In this document: in pieces, positions 55,879 through 64,000 of the stretch | How the letters are laid out: the number at the start of each line of letters is the position of its first letter | How positions within the stretch are numbered: position 1 is the stretch's first letter | Assembly (NCBI RefSeq): GCF_003725775.1 | Contig: NZ_RJSG01000001.1 | Location: 62,262-126,261, forward strand | DNA from: Nocardioides marmorisolisilvae | Lineage (GTDB): Bacteria; Actinomycetota; Actinomycetes; Propionibacteriales; Nocardioidaceae | Direction: 5' to 3' | DNA length: 64,000 nt | Program-made: the position numbers and the translations under genes | The notes under the pieces: generated by a model | Seen by the model: only the letters and a program-made list of their open reading frames with translations | Told to the model about the DNA's origin: nothing | The model's database searches: none

Positions 55879-56737
55879 CGACTTCGCCGACCACCGCGGG
55901 CTGCTGTTCACGGTGGCCTACGAGATGCTCGGCAGCGCTGCCGATGCCGAGGACGTCCTCCAGGAGTCCTGGCTGCGCTGCGCGGACGTGTTGTGGGACG
56001 AGGTGCGCGACCCGCGCGCGTACCTCGTCCGGGTCGTCACCCGGCAGAGCCTGAACCGGCTCCGCACGCTCCAGCGCCAGCGCGAGACGTACGTCGGCAC
56101 CTGGCTGCCCGAGCCGCTGGTGACCGCACCGGACGTGGCCGACGACGTCGAGCTGGCCGACTCGGTCTCCTTCGCGATGCTGGTCGTCCTGGAGACCCTG
56201 ACGCCGTTGGAGCGGGCCGTCTTCGTGCTGCGCGAGATCTTCGGCTTCGAGTACGCCGAGATCGCGGCGGCCACCGAGAAGACCGAGCCGGCCGTCCGCC
56301 AGCTCGCCTCGCGTGCCCGCAACCACGTCGAGGCCCGTCGGCCGCGCGTGGAGCTCCCGGAGAACAGCCAGGAGATCGTCGCGGAGTTCTTCATCGCCGC
56401 GAGTACCGGCCAGGTCGAGCCGCTCCTCGAGCTGCTCGCTCCCGACGTCGTGCTGCGCACCGATGGCGGCGGCATCAAGAAGGCGGCGCTCAACCCGATC
56501 CACGGCGCCTCCAAGGTGGCCCGCTTCCTGGCTGCCGTGGTGCCGACCGGCGCGCAGATCGACGTCGAGTGGGGAACCGTCAACGGGTCGCCGGCCCTGT
56601 TCCTGATCGTCGACGGCGAGCTCGACGCGGTCGGGACCGTCGTCGCCGAGCACGGTCTGGTCAAGGAGATCTACCTGGTGCGCAACCCGGAGAAGCTCAC
56701 CGGCGTCGGCACGCAGCGCGAGATCACCCTGCGCTAG
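55862..56737 (+). CDS. ECF41 family RNA polymerase sigma factor (SigJ-like)
   Basis: A 291-residue sigma factor. Sigma-2 lies at about residues 10-75 (LGSAADAEDVLQESWLRC), sigma-4 at 120-165 (LTPLERAVFVLREIFGFEYAEIA), and a SnoaL-like C-terminal domain at 175-285. Three ECF41 marks are seen: WLPEP in the linker, TDGGG in the C-terminal domain, and NPEKL (usual NPDKL) near the end. In this group the C-terminal domain replaces an anti-sigma factor. GTG start with AAGGAG upstream, inside the end of the CMD gene, so the pair is coupled and probably autoregulated. Confidence 0.94.
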   Translation: MSSAADDFADHRGLLFTVAYEMLGSAADAEDVLQESWLRCADVLWDEVRDPRAYLVRVVTRQSLNRLRTLQRQRETYVGTWLPEPLVTAPDVADDVELADSVSFAMLVVLETLTPLERAVFVLREIFGFEYAEIAAATEKTEPAVRQLASRARNHVEARRPRVELPENSQEIVAEFFIAASTGQVEPLLELLAPDVVLRTDGGGIKKAALNPIHGASKVARFLAAVVPTGAQIDVEWGTVNGSPALFLIVDGELDAVGTVVAEHGLVKEIYLVRNPEKLTGVGTQREITLR

Positions 56738-56760
56738 ACCTGGGCGACGCGGTGAACGAG

Positions 56761-57393
56761 CTACGGAGTGACCGGCGCGTCCACCCAGCGCCGGCCGCGG
56801 TGCACCAGCTCCGCAGCTCCCTCGGTGAGCTCGGCGACGATCTCCTCGGCGATCGGGACCGCGACCATCGGCACGGCGAGCTGGAGCGTCGCGACGTCGG
56901 TGTAGTCGATCCGCAGCACGTTCGTTCCGCGTGAGCGCAGCTCGTGCTCGAGCCGACCGGCCGCGGCCAGGTCGACGGTGACGTCGACCAGCTCCTGCTC
57001 GACCCGCTCGATCAGCTCGGCTCCCTCGAGTGCCGCGCGGACCGCGTCGGCGTACGCACGCGACAGGCCGCCGGTGCCGAGCAGCGTGCCGCCGAACCAG
57101 CGGGTGACCACGGCCACCACGTCGAAGAGCTCGCGCCCGCGCAGCACCTCGAGCATGGGAGCCCCGCCGGTGCCGGGCGGCTCGCCGTCATCGCTCGAGC
57201 GCTCGACCGCGCCGGTGGGACCCAGGACGAAGGCCGAGCAGTGGTGCCGGGCATTCCAGTGCTCCCGGCGGGCCGCCTCGACCACTCCGCGCGCGGACAT
57301 CTCGTCCTCCACGCGCACGATCAGGCAGCGGAACCGCGACCGGGACACCTCGATCTCGGCCTCTGCTTCTGAGGCGATCGTGAGGTAGCCCAA
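56761..57393 (-). CDS. YigZ/IMPACT family protein
   Basis: A 210-residue cytoplasmic protein of the UPF0029/IMPACT family. The highly conserved core reads SSDDGEPPGTGGAPML, then VVAVVTRWFGGTLLGTGGLSRAYADAV. The C-terminal DUF1949-like ferredoxin fold follows. Eukaryotic IMPACT regulates Gcn2; bacterial YigZ has no settled role. I chose a TTG start at 57393, with AAAGGG 6 nt upstream, since it gives a normal family length; no ATG or GTG suits. Confidence 0.88.
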   Translation of the reverse strand: MGYLTIASEAEAEIEVSRSRFRCLIVRVEDEMSARGVVEAARREHWNARHHCSAFVLGPTGAVERSSDDGEPPGTGGAPMLEVLRGRELFDVVAVVTRWFGGTLLGTGGLSRAYADAVRAALEGAELIERVEQELVDVTVDLAAAGRLEHELRSRGTNVLRIDYTDVATLQLAVPMVAVPIAEEIVAELTEGAAELVHRGRRWVDAPVTP

Positions 57394-57431
57394 CAGGTGC
57401 CCTTTGGCTCGTTCCGAGAAAAGTTGAGGTG

Positions 57432-57468
57432 GTGGCGGGGTACCCCTCCCAGGATCACCCCGCCACCT
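57432..57468 (-). terminator. Intrinsic terminator of cbs
   Basis: An 11-bp perfect stem (57432-57442 and 57458-57468, 15-nt loop) is followed on the minus strand by CCTCAACTTTTC, giving a U-rich stretch. It lies downstream of cbs and upstream of the YigZ start, separating the two minus-strand units. Confidence 0.75.
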
Positions 57469-57629
57469 GATCCGTTGTGCGCCTGGCCAGTGGCCGGCGC
57501 TGCACCCCAACGGACCTCGGTCGCATCCATGTGGGGTACGGATACAGCGACCGTGAACTCACCTTAGAACATCGATGGGCACGGAACGAGTAGATCCGTG
57601 CAAATCGGGACTTTCGGACCTGGTGAGTC

Positions 57630-59021
57630 TCAACGGAAAGCGGCGATGAAGGTCAGCAGATCGGCCCGGGTGAGCACCCCGACGGGACGTCCGTCCTCCT
57701 GCACGAGCAGCGCGTCGGCGTCCCCGAGAGCGGTGATCGCCTCGGCCACGCCGGCCGATCCGCCGATCGTCGGGAGCGGCGGACTCATGTGGGCCTCGAC
57801 CTGGTCGGCCAGCTTTGCGTTCCCGACGAACAGCGCGTCGAGCAGCGCCCGTTCGGAGACCGAACCGGCCACCTCGGCCGCCATCACCGGGGGCTCCGCG
57901 CGCACCACGGGCATCTGCGAGACGCCGTACTCGCGCAGGATGTTGATGGCCTCGGCCACCGTCTCGGTCGGGTGGGTGTGCACCAAGTCCGGGATCGAGC
58001 CGCTCTTGCCGCGCAGCACCTCGCCGACGGTCTGGTCGTCCTGCGCCGCGAGGAAGCCGTACTGCGCCAGCCAGTCGTCGTTGAACACCTTGGTCAGGTA
58101 GCCGCGGCCGGAGTCCGGGAGGAGCACCACGATGACGGCCTCGGGATCGTCGATCTCGGCCGCCAGCTGGGCCGCCGCGAACGCGGCCATGCCGGAGGAG
58201 CCGCCGACGAGCAGGCCTTCCTCGCGGGCCAGCCGGCGGGTGAAGGCGAACGAGTCGGCGTCTGAGACCTCGATGACGCGGTCGGCGACGCCGCGGTCGT
58301 AGGTGTCCGGCCAGAAGTCCTCACCGACGCCCTCGACCAGGTACGGGCGCCCGGTCCCGCCGGAGTAGACCGAGCCGGCCGGGTCGGCGCCGACCACCTG
58401 GATCGCCGGGTTCTGCTCCTTGAGGTAGCGACCGACGCCCGAGATGGTGCCGCCGGTGCCCATCCCGCAGACGAAGTGGGTGATCTTCCCCTCGGTCTGG
58501 CGCCAGATCTCCGGGCCGGTGTCCTCGTAGTGGCTGCGCGGATTGTTCGGGTTGGAGTACTGGTCCGGCTTCCAGGCGCCAGGCTCCTTGGAGAGCCGGT
58601 CGGAGACGTTGTAGTAGCTGTCGGGGTGCTCCGGTGCGACCGCGGTCGGGCACACCACGACCTCGGCGCCGTAGGCCTTGAGCACGTTGCGCTTGTCCTC
58701 GCTGACCTTGTCCGGGCAGACGAAGACGCACTTGTAGCCGCGCTGCTGGGCGACCAGGGCGAGCCCGACTCCGGTGTTGCCCGAGGTCGGCTCGACGATG
58801 GTGCCGCCGGGCTGGAGCTCGCCGGAGGCTTCCGCGGCGTCGATCATCCGGCGCGCGATCCGGTCCTTCACCGAGCCGCCGGGGTTGAGGTACTCGATCT
58901 TGGCCAGGACCAGCGGGCCATCGGTGTCGGCTGCCCGGTCCAGGCTCCTGCCGAGCTTGACCAGCGGGGTGTTGCCGATCAGGTCGAGGAGCGAGTCTGC
59001 GTATTCCATACGGCTCAACAT
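57630..59021 (-). CDS. cbs: Cystathionine beta-synthase
   Basis: A 463-residue PLP enzyme making cystathionine from homocysteine and serine. The PLP lysine is in NPGGSVKDRIARRM; the phosphate loop is GTGGTISGVG; EPTSGNTGVGLALV is conserved. The C-terminal ~130 residues form a CBS-domain pair (GSIPDLVHTHPTETVAEAINILREY and LPTIGGSAGVAEAITAL). No heme-binding N-terminus is present, as in other bacterial forms. The ATG at 59021 has AAAGGGGG upstream and is preferred over the ATG at 59009. It complements the metB-type gene for transsulfuration. Confidence 0.95.
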   Translation of the reverse strand: MLSRMEYADSLLDLIGNTPLVKLGRSLDRAADTDGPLVLAKIEYLNPGGSVKDRIARRMIDAAEASGELQPGGTIVEPTSGNTGVGLALVAQQRGYKCVFVCPDKVSEDKRNVLKAYGAEVVVCPTAVAPEHPDSYYNVSDRLSKEPGAWKPDQYSNPNNPRSHYEDTGPEIWRQTEGKITHFVCGMGTGGTISGVGRYLKEQNPAIQVVGADPAGSVYSGGTGRPYLVEGVGEDFWPDTYDRGVADRVIEVSDADSFAFTRRLAREEGLLVGGSSGMAAFAAAQLAAEIDDPEAVIVVLLPDSGRGYLTKVFNDDWLAQYGFLAAQDDQTVGEVLRGKSGSIPDLVHTHPTETVAEAINILREYGVSQMPVVRAEPPVMAAEVAGSVSERALLDALFVGNAKLADQVEAHMSPPLPTIGGSAGVAEAITALGDADALLVQEDGRPVGVLTRADLLTFIAAFR

Positions 59022-59046
59022 AGTGGCCCCCTTTAGGGTTGCCGAC

Positions 59047-60081
59047 GTGGGAAAGGCAGCAGCAGCTCGGAAGCTGGCGTCAGCCGCGGTGTTCGGCGGC
59101 GGTGGCCTCTCAGTCCTCGGCGCAGCGCTGTACGGCGTCCTGCGCGCCGAGGCGACCGTCGCCCGGCGTGTGATCGGCAAGTTCGAGGGACGGGTGCCGG
59201 ACGCCACCGGGTGGTACGGGCGCGGACGACCGGGCCCGGCGATCAAGGTCGCCCTCCTCGGTGACTCCAGCGCGGCCGGGTACGGCGTGAGCCTGGTCGA
59301 GGAGACGCCGGGCGCGCACCTCGGCTCGGGGATCGCCGCACGGGCGAACCGCCGGGTGCACCTCGACGCGTTCTGCTTCACCGGAGCCAAGTCCAGCGAC
59401 CTGGTCGGCCAGGTCAAGGCCGCACTGCCGACGGAGCCCGACCTGGCCGTCATCCTGATCGGCGCCAACGACGTCACCCACCGGATGCTGCCCTCGGAGT
59501 CGGTCCGCTACCTCTCCGAGGCCGTGCACCGGCTGCGTGAGCACGGGGTCGAGGTCGTCGTGGGCACCTGCCCCGACCTGGGCACCATCCGTCCGATCCC
59601 CCAGCCGCTGCGGTTCGTGGCGCGCACCTGGTCGCGCCGGCTGGCCGCTGCCCAGGCGATCGCGACCGTCGAGGCGGGCGGGCGATCGCTCTCGCTCGGC
59701 TCGATCCTCGGACCCGAGTTCGACGCCGCCCCGGCCCTGTTCTTCGGACCGGACCGCTTCCACCCCTCCGCGGCCGGCTACGCCTCGCTCGCCACCGTGC
59801 TGGTGCCGACCGCCCTCGCGGCACTCGGCCACGGCCCGGAGGACGAGACTCACCCGCGGGTCACCCGCGGAGAGGGCCTGCGCTCGATCGGCAAGGCCGC
59901 CGTGCACGCCAGCAAGAACCCCGGAACCGAGATCGACGGCACCGAGATCGCGGGCTCGACCCGCGGCCCCGGCGGCCGCTGGGTGCTGCAGATGCGCCGC
60001 CGCTGGCTGAACCCGGTGAACGCAGAAGCGCCCGAGTCCGAGGAGGACTCGAGCGCTTCCGAAGAGGTACCGACCAGCTAG
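59047..60081 (+). CDS. SGNH/GDSL hydrolase
   Basis: A 344-residue hydrolase with an N-terminal membrane segment (LASAAVFGGGGLSVLGAALYGVL), so probably anchored and facing out. The GDS motif is VALLGDSSAAGYG with Ser74 as nucleophile; block III is IGANDVTHRM and the Asp-His pair is in DRFHPSAAGYA. The C-terminal ~80 residues are low-complexity and charged. GTG start at 59047 with TAGGGT (59034-59039) 7 nt upstream. Its neighbour relation to cbs matches the GDSL gene Rv1075c near cbs in mycobacteria, as I recall. Substrate unknown (ester or acyl group). Confidence 0.9.
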   Translation: MGKAAAARKLASAAVFGGGGLSVLGAALYGVLRAEATVARRVIGKFEGRVPDATGWYGRGRPGPAIKVALLGDSSAAGYGVSLVEETPGAHLGSGIAARANRRVHLDAFCFTGAKSSDLVGQVKAALPTEPDLAVILIGANDVTHRMLPSESVRYLSEAVHRLREHGVEVVVGTCPDLGTIRPIPQPLRFVARTWSRRLAAAQAIATVEAGGRSLSLGSILGPEFDAAPALFFGPDRFHPSAAGYASLATVLVPTALAALGHGPEDETHPRVTRGEGLRSIGKAAVHASKNPGTEIDGTEIAGSTRGPGGRWVLQMRRRWLNPVNAEAPESEEDSSASEEVPTS

Positions 60082-60929
60082 TCGTTGCCTCGCAGGATCG
60101 CGAGGATCCGCAGCAGCTCGATGTAGATCCAGATGATCGTGACGGTGAAGCCGAACGCCGCACGCCACGACTCCCGCTCAGGCAGTCCGGCCGCGATGCC
60201 GCGCTCGACGAAGTCGAAGTCGAGGATCAGCATCAGCACACCGAGGCCGAGACCGACCACGCTCATCAGCAGGCCCAGGCCACCGAAGCCGTTGAAGCCG
60301 ATGCTCGACTTGAAGATGCCGAGCACGGCGTCGAGCAGCGTGACGGCCACGAAGCCGAACATCATGCCGATCACCCAGGTGCGGAACTTGTTGCTCACCT
60401 GGATGTCGAAGATCTTGTACGCCGCGAGCGTGCCCGCGACGGCGGCGATCGTGCCGATGACCGCACCGGTGACGACACCGCCACCGAACTGCAGCTGGAA
60501 CACCTTGCTCATGGCGCCGACGAAGAGGCCCTCGAGCGCGGCGTACGCGATCACCAGCGCGGGGCTGATGACCCGCTTGAACGAGTTCACCAGGCTGAGG
60601 ATGAATCCGCCGAAGGCGCCGACGATGCTCAGCGTGTAGAGCAGCTGCGCCTTGTCGGTGTCGACCTTCGTGACGTCGTTGCCGTGGATGTCCTGGGTGT
60701 TGTGGAGCACGTCACCGGTGCCGATCCACACCGCGGCGGCGACGACGACCAGGATGCCCAGCGTGATACCGGTCTTCTGCACGACCGAGTCGATCGTCAT
60801 CCGGCCGGTGCCTGCGCCGGTGTGCGTGATCGGACCGCCGTAGGCCGGCTGGTCGAAGCTCGCGTAGGACGTCTGGTTCTTGCCGTTGAAGCCCTCGGAG
60901 CGGGTGAAGACGGGGTTGCTGCTCTGCAT
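60078..60929 (-). CDS. Bax inhibitor-1/YccA family membrane protein
   Basis: A 283-residue protein with a ~50-residue polar N-terminus (SNPVFTRSEGFNGKN) and seven transmembrane helices. Family features: ALEGLFVGAMSKVF, a late DFDFVERGIAAGLPERESW loop, and the closing helix TVTIIWIYIELLRILAIL. Bacterial members (e.g. BsYetJ) behave as pH-sensitive calcium leak channels. GGAGGAGA precedes the ATG. The stop overlaps the hydrolase stop within CTAG at 60078-60081. Confidence 0.93.
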   Translation of the reverse strand: MQSSNPVFTRSEGFNGKNQTSYASFDQPAYGGPITHTGAGTGRMTIDSVVQKTGITLGILVVVAAAVWIGTGDVLHNTQDIHGNDVTKVDTDKAQLLYTLSIVGAFGGFILSLVNSFKRVISPALVIAYAALEGLFVGAMSKVFQLQFGGGVVTGAVIGTIAAVAGTLAAYKIFDIQVSNKFRTWVIGMMFGFVAVTLLDAVLGIFKSSIGFNGFGGLGLLMSVVGLGLGVLMLILDFDFVERGIAAGLPERESWRAAFGFTVTIIWIYIELLRILAILRGND

Positions 60930-61039
60930 GGTCTCCTCCTTGGAGGCCGAACCGGCTCACCACGGTGGCGCCGGCGTGATTGCTCGATCGTACCGAGCCG
61001 TCACATGATGAACGACGCCCGCCAGGCCAGTGTTCCCGC

Positions 61040-62503
61040 TTACGGCAGCGGTGTGATGGTCACGTTGACCGTGCCCGACCCGGTCCCGGTCAGGTCGACG
61101 TACGACCCGTTCTTGGTGACCGTGCCGGCACTGGTGGTGACCGTGTAGCCGTGCGGTGCCGTCAGCGGGCTCACGAAGATGTGTGTCGGCGCGGTGATGC
61201 TCGGGTCCGAGGTGAAGCTCATCGTGAACAGCCCGGTGGTCGTGTTGTAGCTGTAGGCGAGGTTCCGGCCCGCGGTCGCCTGGGGGTAGGTGCGCACCAG
61301 CTGGTCGAGCTTCGGCTTCGGGTTGCTGATGTCGGCGTCGTCGACGAACACGCCCTGGTCGGTGTCGGCCGTGGTCGGGTCGTTCCAGTACTTGTAGGCC
61401 CAGTACAGCCAGCTCATGTTGTTGGAGTCGGCCGAGTCGGCGTCGATCTGGATCGCGCGGTCGTTGTCGGTCGCGCCCCACTCCGACATCAGCGGCACCG
61501 CGTTCATCGCGTCGGCCTGCTTGAGCGCGTTGTTCTCCCGGTTGCGGGTGAACGCCTTGCAGCTCTCGGTCAGGTCGAGCGGGACGCCCAGCGACGCCGC
61601 GAACGTGGCGCTGCAGTAGTTGTGCCAGGACAGGCCGAGGTTGTTCTCCCCCGCGACCGAGGTCAGGTGCGTCGGGATCGGCAGACCGGCGGCGAGCTGC
61701 TGCGGCTCGTACCAGACGATGTTGGTCGGGTCGACGCTACGGATCCCGGCCAGCGCCTTGTTCTGCGCGGGCTGGAGCTCCTTCGCGTACGTCGAGGGGC
61801 AGCCGGCGATGAGGATGCACCCGGTCCACTCGTTCCCGGCCCACGGCTCGTTGATCAGGTCGTAGCCCATCGAGTACGGCTGGTCCTTGTAGCGGTTCGC
61901 GACCTGCTTCCAGAACGTCACCCAGTTGTCGAGCAGGCCGTTCTTGTTGGCCCAGAAGTTGTCGAAGACGGTCGAGACCTCAGGCGTCCAGTAGCCCTCG
62001 GGGAACGGCACCGGCGGGAACGGGAACAGCGACCACGGCAGCGGGCGCTTCACGGCCCACGCCGGCACGCCCTCGCCGCCGTACACCTCGTTCCACTGGT
62101 CCTGGTGCATGTCGAACTGCATCCAGACGCCCTTGGCGGCCATCAGGTCGATGACCCGCTGCCACTTGTCGAAGTAGCTGTTGTCGACGACGCCCGGAGC
62201 GGTCGGGTTCACGCCGGCCCAGAGGATGCCGAGCCGCGCACCGTTGAAGCCGTGGTCGTAGAGCCACTGCGCGTCAGCGGCGGTGAAGCCGTTCGCGGTG
62301 TCCGGCGGCGCGTAGGGCGCGCTCTTCCAGACGAAGTTGAAGCCGTGCACGATCACCTGGCGGCCGAACTGGTCGACCAGGTTGCGCCCTTCGCGGTGCA
62401 GCCGCGGCGTCGCCGGACCGTCGGCCTGGGCCGGGGTGACGAGGTTGCCGGAGACGGCGAACGTGGCGAGCAGGGCGAGGAGGGCGATCGCGAGCTTCTT
62501 CAC
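61040..62503 (-). CDS. Secreted GH5 glycoside hydrolase, endoglycoceramidase-like
   Basis: A 487-residue exported glycosidase. Signal peptide MKKLAIALLALLATFAVSGN, AQA. The TIM-barrel has the acid/base Glu219 in YDLINEPW and the nucleophile Glu341 in VPLMSEWGA; HGFNFVWKSAPY and QFDMHQDQWNEV are also seen. The sequence around both catalytic residues and the C-terminal beta-sandwich (~390-487) fit the EGCase branch of GH5 (actinobacterial ceramidase/gangliosidase relatives) better than cellulases. Substrate is inferred only. GTG start at 62503. Confidence 0.9.
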   Translation of the reverse strand: MKKLAIALLALLATFAVSGNLVTPAQADGPATPRLHREGRNLVDQFGRQVIVHGFNFVWKSAPYAPPDTANGFTAADAQWLYDHGFNGARLGILWAGVNPTAPGVVDNSYFDKWQRVIDLMAAKGVWMQFDMHQDQWNEVYGGEGVPAWAVKRPLPWSLFPFPPVPFPEGYWTPEVSTVFDNFWANKNGLLDNWVTFWKQVANRYKDQPYSMGYDLINEPWAGNEWTGCILIAGCPSTYAKELQPAQNKALAGIRSVDPTNIVWYEPQQLAAGLPIPTHLTSVAGENNLGLSWHNYCSATFAASLGVPLDLTESCKAFTRNRENNALKQADAMNAVPLMSEWGATDNDRAIQIDADSADSNNMSWLYWAYKYWNDPTTADTDQGVFVDDADISNPKPKLDQLVRTYPQATAGRNLAYSYNTTTGLFTMSFTSDPSITAPTHIFVSPLTAPHGYTVTTSAGTVTKNGSYVDLTGTGSGTVNVTITPLP

Positions 62504-62579
62504 AAGAACTGAAACGAGTTCTACGCATCGGGGTTACCCCGGTGCGGCTCCGGCGTCCGGTATGCCCCATGATCGTGCG

Positions 62580-63296
62580 GTGACCTCCGACGTGCATCCC
62601 GAGCCCGAGACCGCGGTCGTCGAGCCCGCCGAGCCCGCCGAGGTCCAGGCGCCGGAGGAGGAGGCGGCCAGCTTCGAGGACCTGATGGTCCGCAGCGAGC
62701 CGGAGAACGCGCTCAGCTATGACGAGTTCGGCATGCGGTTCATGAACCTGGTGCTGCACCGCGACCGGGTGATGGAGTCGATCAACCGGGTCCTCGGCGA
62801 CGAGTTCCAGCTCGGCCCGATCGGCGCCGGCCCGGGACGCAGGGTCGCCAAGGCGACCGCCAACGGCACCTTCGGCAAGGCGTACGGCGAGGCGCTGCCC
62901 GACGTCGTGGGCTACCAGGTGAACCTGCCGGTCGACGTGGCCTTCCACCTCGACCTCGGCGTCGACATGCTGCGCTTCAACGCCCAGGTGCTGCTGCCGC
63001 TGCGCCTGACCATGGAGCTCGTCGAGCCGCTGACGATCCTCTGGCACATCACGCCGCCGAACCCGGACGACGTGGAGATGACCTTGGACGCGGACAGCCG
63101 GCGCGCGACCGTGCTACAGAAGCTGACCGGGCTCGACGGCGAGCTGCGCCGCTTCATCGTCCGCTTCGTCGACCGCGAGCTGGAGAAGCCGCACGTCCGC
63201 AAGGCCATGCGGATCGACCTGGTGACGCTGATCGACAACGCGTGGCCGCACATCGCGGCCCAGTTCATGCCGAACGGGCCCGAGGACCGCGGCTAG
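62580..63296 (+). CDS. Hypothetical cytoplasmic protein, 238 residues
   Basis: GTG start at 62580. The N-terminal 35 residues are acidic and Pro/Glu-rich, then an alpha/beta body (ALSYDEFGMRFMNLVLHRDRVMESIN; PDVVGYQVNLPVDVAFHLDLGVDML; PLTILWHITPPNPDDVEMTLDADS) and a helical end. No signal peptide or membrane helix. The beta-rich middle could be a lipid- or ligand-binding fold, but I recognise no family. CATGAT 6 nt before the GTG is a weak -10. Confidence 0.78.
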   Translation: MTSDVHPEPETAVVEPAEPAEVQAPEEEAASFEDLMVRSEPENALSYDEFGMRFMNLVLHRDRVMESINRVLGDEFQLGPIGAGPGRRVAKATANGTFGKAYGEALPDVVGYQVNLPVDVAFHLDLGVDMLRFNAQVLLPLRLTMELVEPLTILWHITPPNPDDVEMTLDADSRRATVLQKLTGLDGELRRFIVRFVDRELEKPHVRKAMRIDLVTLIDNAWPHIAAQFMPNGPEDRG

Positions 63297-63308
63297 GAAC
63301 CTAAGCGG

Positions 63309-63614
63309 TCAGGTGCCCGGGCGGTTGGGGACGAAGTCGTGCGGTGAGGCCCCGGCCAGTGCCAGACCGACCGCGATGGCCGCGGCGAGCGCGACCCCGA
63401 AGATGATGCCCATGCCGTAGGGGCCGGTCTTGTCGCCGGCCAGCATGATCAGGCCCGCGATCATCGAGAACATCAGCACGAGCAGCACGCGCTGGTCGCC
63501 GGGCGCGATGAAGATGTAGCCGATGTTGACCAGCGTCGAGATGACTGTCGCGATCGCCAGGTCACCGCGGCTGGTGTCGCCCGGGGTCGTCTGCTGCTGC
63601 TCCTGCTGTTCCAC
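63309..63614 (-). CDS. Small membrane protein
   Basis: A 101-residue protein: Gln/Thr-rich N-terminus (EQQEQQQTTPGDTS) and about four transmembrane helices (LAIATVISTLVNIGYIFI; VLLVLMFSMIAGLIMLA; GMGIIFGVALAAAIAVGLALA). The GTG at 63614 is the first start that excludes the tRNA locus upstream. No family is assigned. Confidence 0.75.
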   Translation of the reverse strand: MEQQEQQQTTPGDTSRGDLAIATVISTLVNIGYIFIAPGDQRVLLVLMFSMIAGLIMLAGDKTGPYGMGIIFGVALAAAIAVGLALAGASPHDFVPNRPGT

Positions 63615-63675
63615 CGGCCCATGGTCGCACCCGAGGTTGAGCGTTTCCTGAGCGGGTCCGGATGCGGCGGATCTG

Positions 63676-63749
63676 TGCCCCGGGTGGGGGTCGAACCCAC
63701 ACTGAACGGTTTTTAAGACCGCTTCCTCTGCCGATTGGGATACCAGGGC
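63676..63749 (-). tRNA. tRNA with UAA anticodon (Leu by codon rule), short variable loop
   Basis: The minus strand folds into a full cloverleaf: acceptor GCCCTGG/CCGGGGC, D-arm with AATCGG, anticodon stem GCGGT/ACCGT with loop CTTAAAA (anticodon TAA), variable loop TCAGT, and T-arm GTGGG-TTCGACC-CCCAC. The discriminator is A and no CCA is encoded. A UAA anticodon reads UUA leucine codons, but bacterial tRNA-Leu normally has a long variable arm, and this one has 5 nt. The amino-acid identity is therefore uncertain. Confidence 0.88.
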
Positions 63750-63787
63750 TATACCCCGCGACCCTAGGACATCACTACCGTGGTCGC

Positions 63788-63967
63788 ATGAGGCGTGCAC
63801 GTGCCCTCAGCGTCGTACCGGCGCTCCTGCTGGTGGTTCTCCTGGCCGGCGGCTGCAGCCTGAAGAAGAGCAGCAGCAACTGCACGACCGACCCCGGGAT
63901 GACCGGCGGAGGCACCTCGGTGTGCACCAAGCCGCCGCCGAGCCAGTTCACCCAGCTCGGCCAGTAA
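63788..63967 (+). CDS. Small lipoprotein
   Basis: A 59-residue protein starting at the ATG at 63788. TACCGT (63776-63781) ends 6 nt upstream, indicating leaderless transcription. The signal sequence MRRARALSVVPALLLVVLLAGGC is a good lipobox with Cys23, followed by a short mature peptide with two further Cys (SSSNCTTD, TSVCTK). No family is recognised. Confidence 0.72.
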   Translation: MRRARALSVVPALLLVVLLAGGCSLKKSSSNCTTDPGMTGGGTSVCTKPPPSQFTQLGQ

Positions 63968-64000
63968 CGACCGCCGTTGATCGGTAACCGATCTGCGACA

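Overview
The window is about 64 kb of very GC-rich DNA from an actinobacterium. Mycothiol conjugate amidase (Mca), an F420/deazaflavin-type nitroreductase, a PIN-PhoH protein, a short-chain isoprenyl transferase, frequent GTG starts and the general gene content point to Nocardioides or a close relative in the Nocardioidaceae. This is inferred from gene content, not from a database match.

Layout. 1-9.1 kb: the 5' part of a very large secreted repeat protein that runs off the left edge, class I fumarase, a zinc-ribbon protein and a tandem pair of paralogous secreted proteins. 9.2-19.6 kb: a subtilisin-like secreted protease, a spermidine-synthase-like protein, a coupled fumC-SDR-nitroreductase operon, a secreted beta-helix protein and a lytic transglycosylase. 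19.8-35.4 kb: a housekeeping block (phoH, isoprenyl transferase, hemolysin III, DUF255, DUF302, mca, DUF4307, greA, then ilvA/AI-2E/mutL/DUF202/metB). With fumC, cbs and the SGNH hydrolase near 59 kb, it has the gene order I recall for M. tuberculosis Rv1075c-Rv1098c in inverted orientation, opened by lineage-specific insertions. 35.4-47.5 kb: mostly accessory, with a Doc/RHH toxin-antitoxin pair, DUF5995, msrA, a PD40 lipoprotein with a membrane partner, a NarL-type two-component system, and a six-gene envelope operon (DUF4344 metalloprotease lipoprotein, membrane protein, arrestin/Spo0M-like protein, two more lipoproteins, small membrane protein). 47.6-57.4 kb: regulatory modules: twin YCII/DGPF-type genes with matching ECF-like promoters, an MMPL exporter divergent from a CsoR/CstR-family repressor with two palindromic operators, and a carboxymuconolactone decarboxylase plus ECF41 sigma factor. 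57.6-64 kb: cbs, SGNH hydrolase, BI-1 protein, GH5 glycosidase, small membrane proteins and lipoproteins, and one tRNA with a UAA anticodon.

How the genes work together. Sulfur and thiol metabolism recurs: cystathionine beta-synthase and a cystathionine gamma-synthase/lyase (transsulfuration), threonine ammonia-lyase, MsrA, mycothiol amidase, and a CsoR/CstR-like regulator. Many starts carry a TANNNT hexamer exactly 6-7 nt upstream, the signature of leaderless transcription. Tightly packed genes share 4-nt stop/start overlaps, and convergent pairs share stop codons or hairpins.

The least-described material is the envelope operon at 42.8-47.5 kb, the giant repeat protein at the left edge, the cysteine-poor CsoR-family regulator with its MMPL exporter, and the twin YCII promoters.
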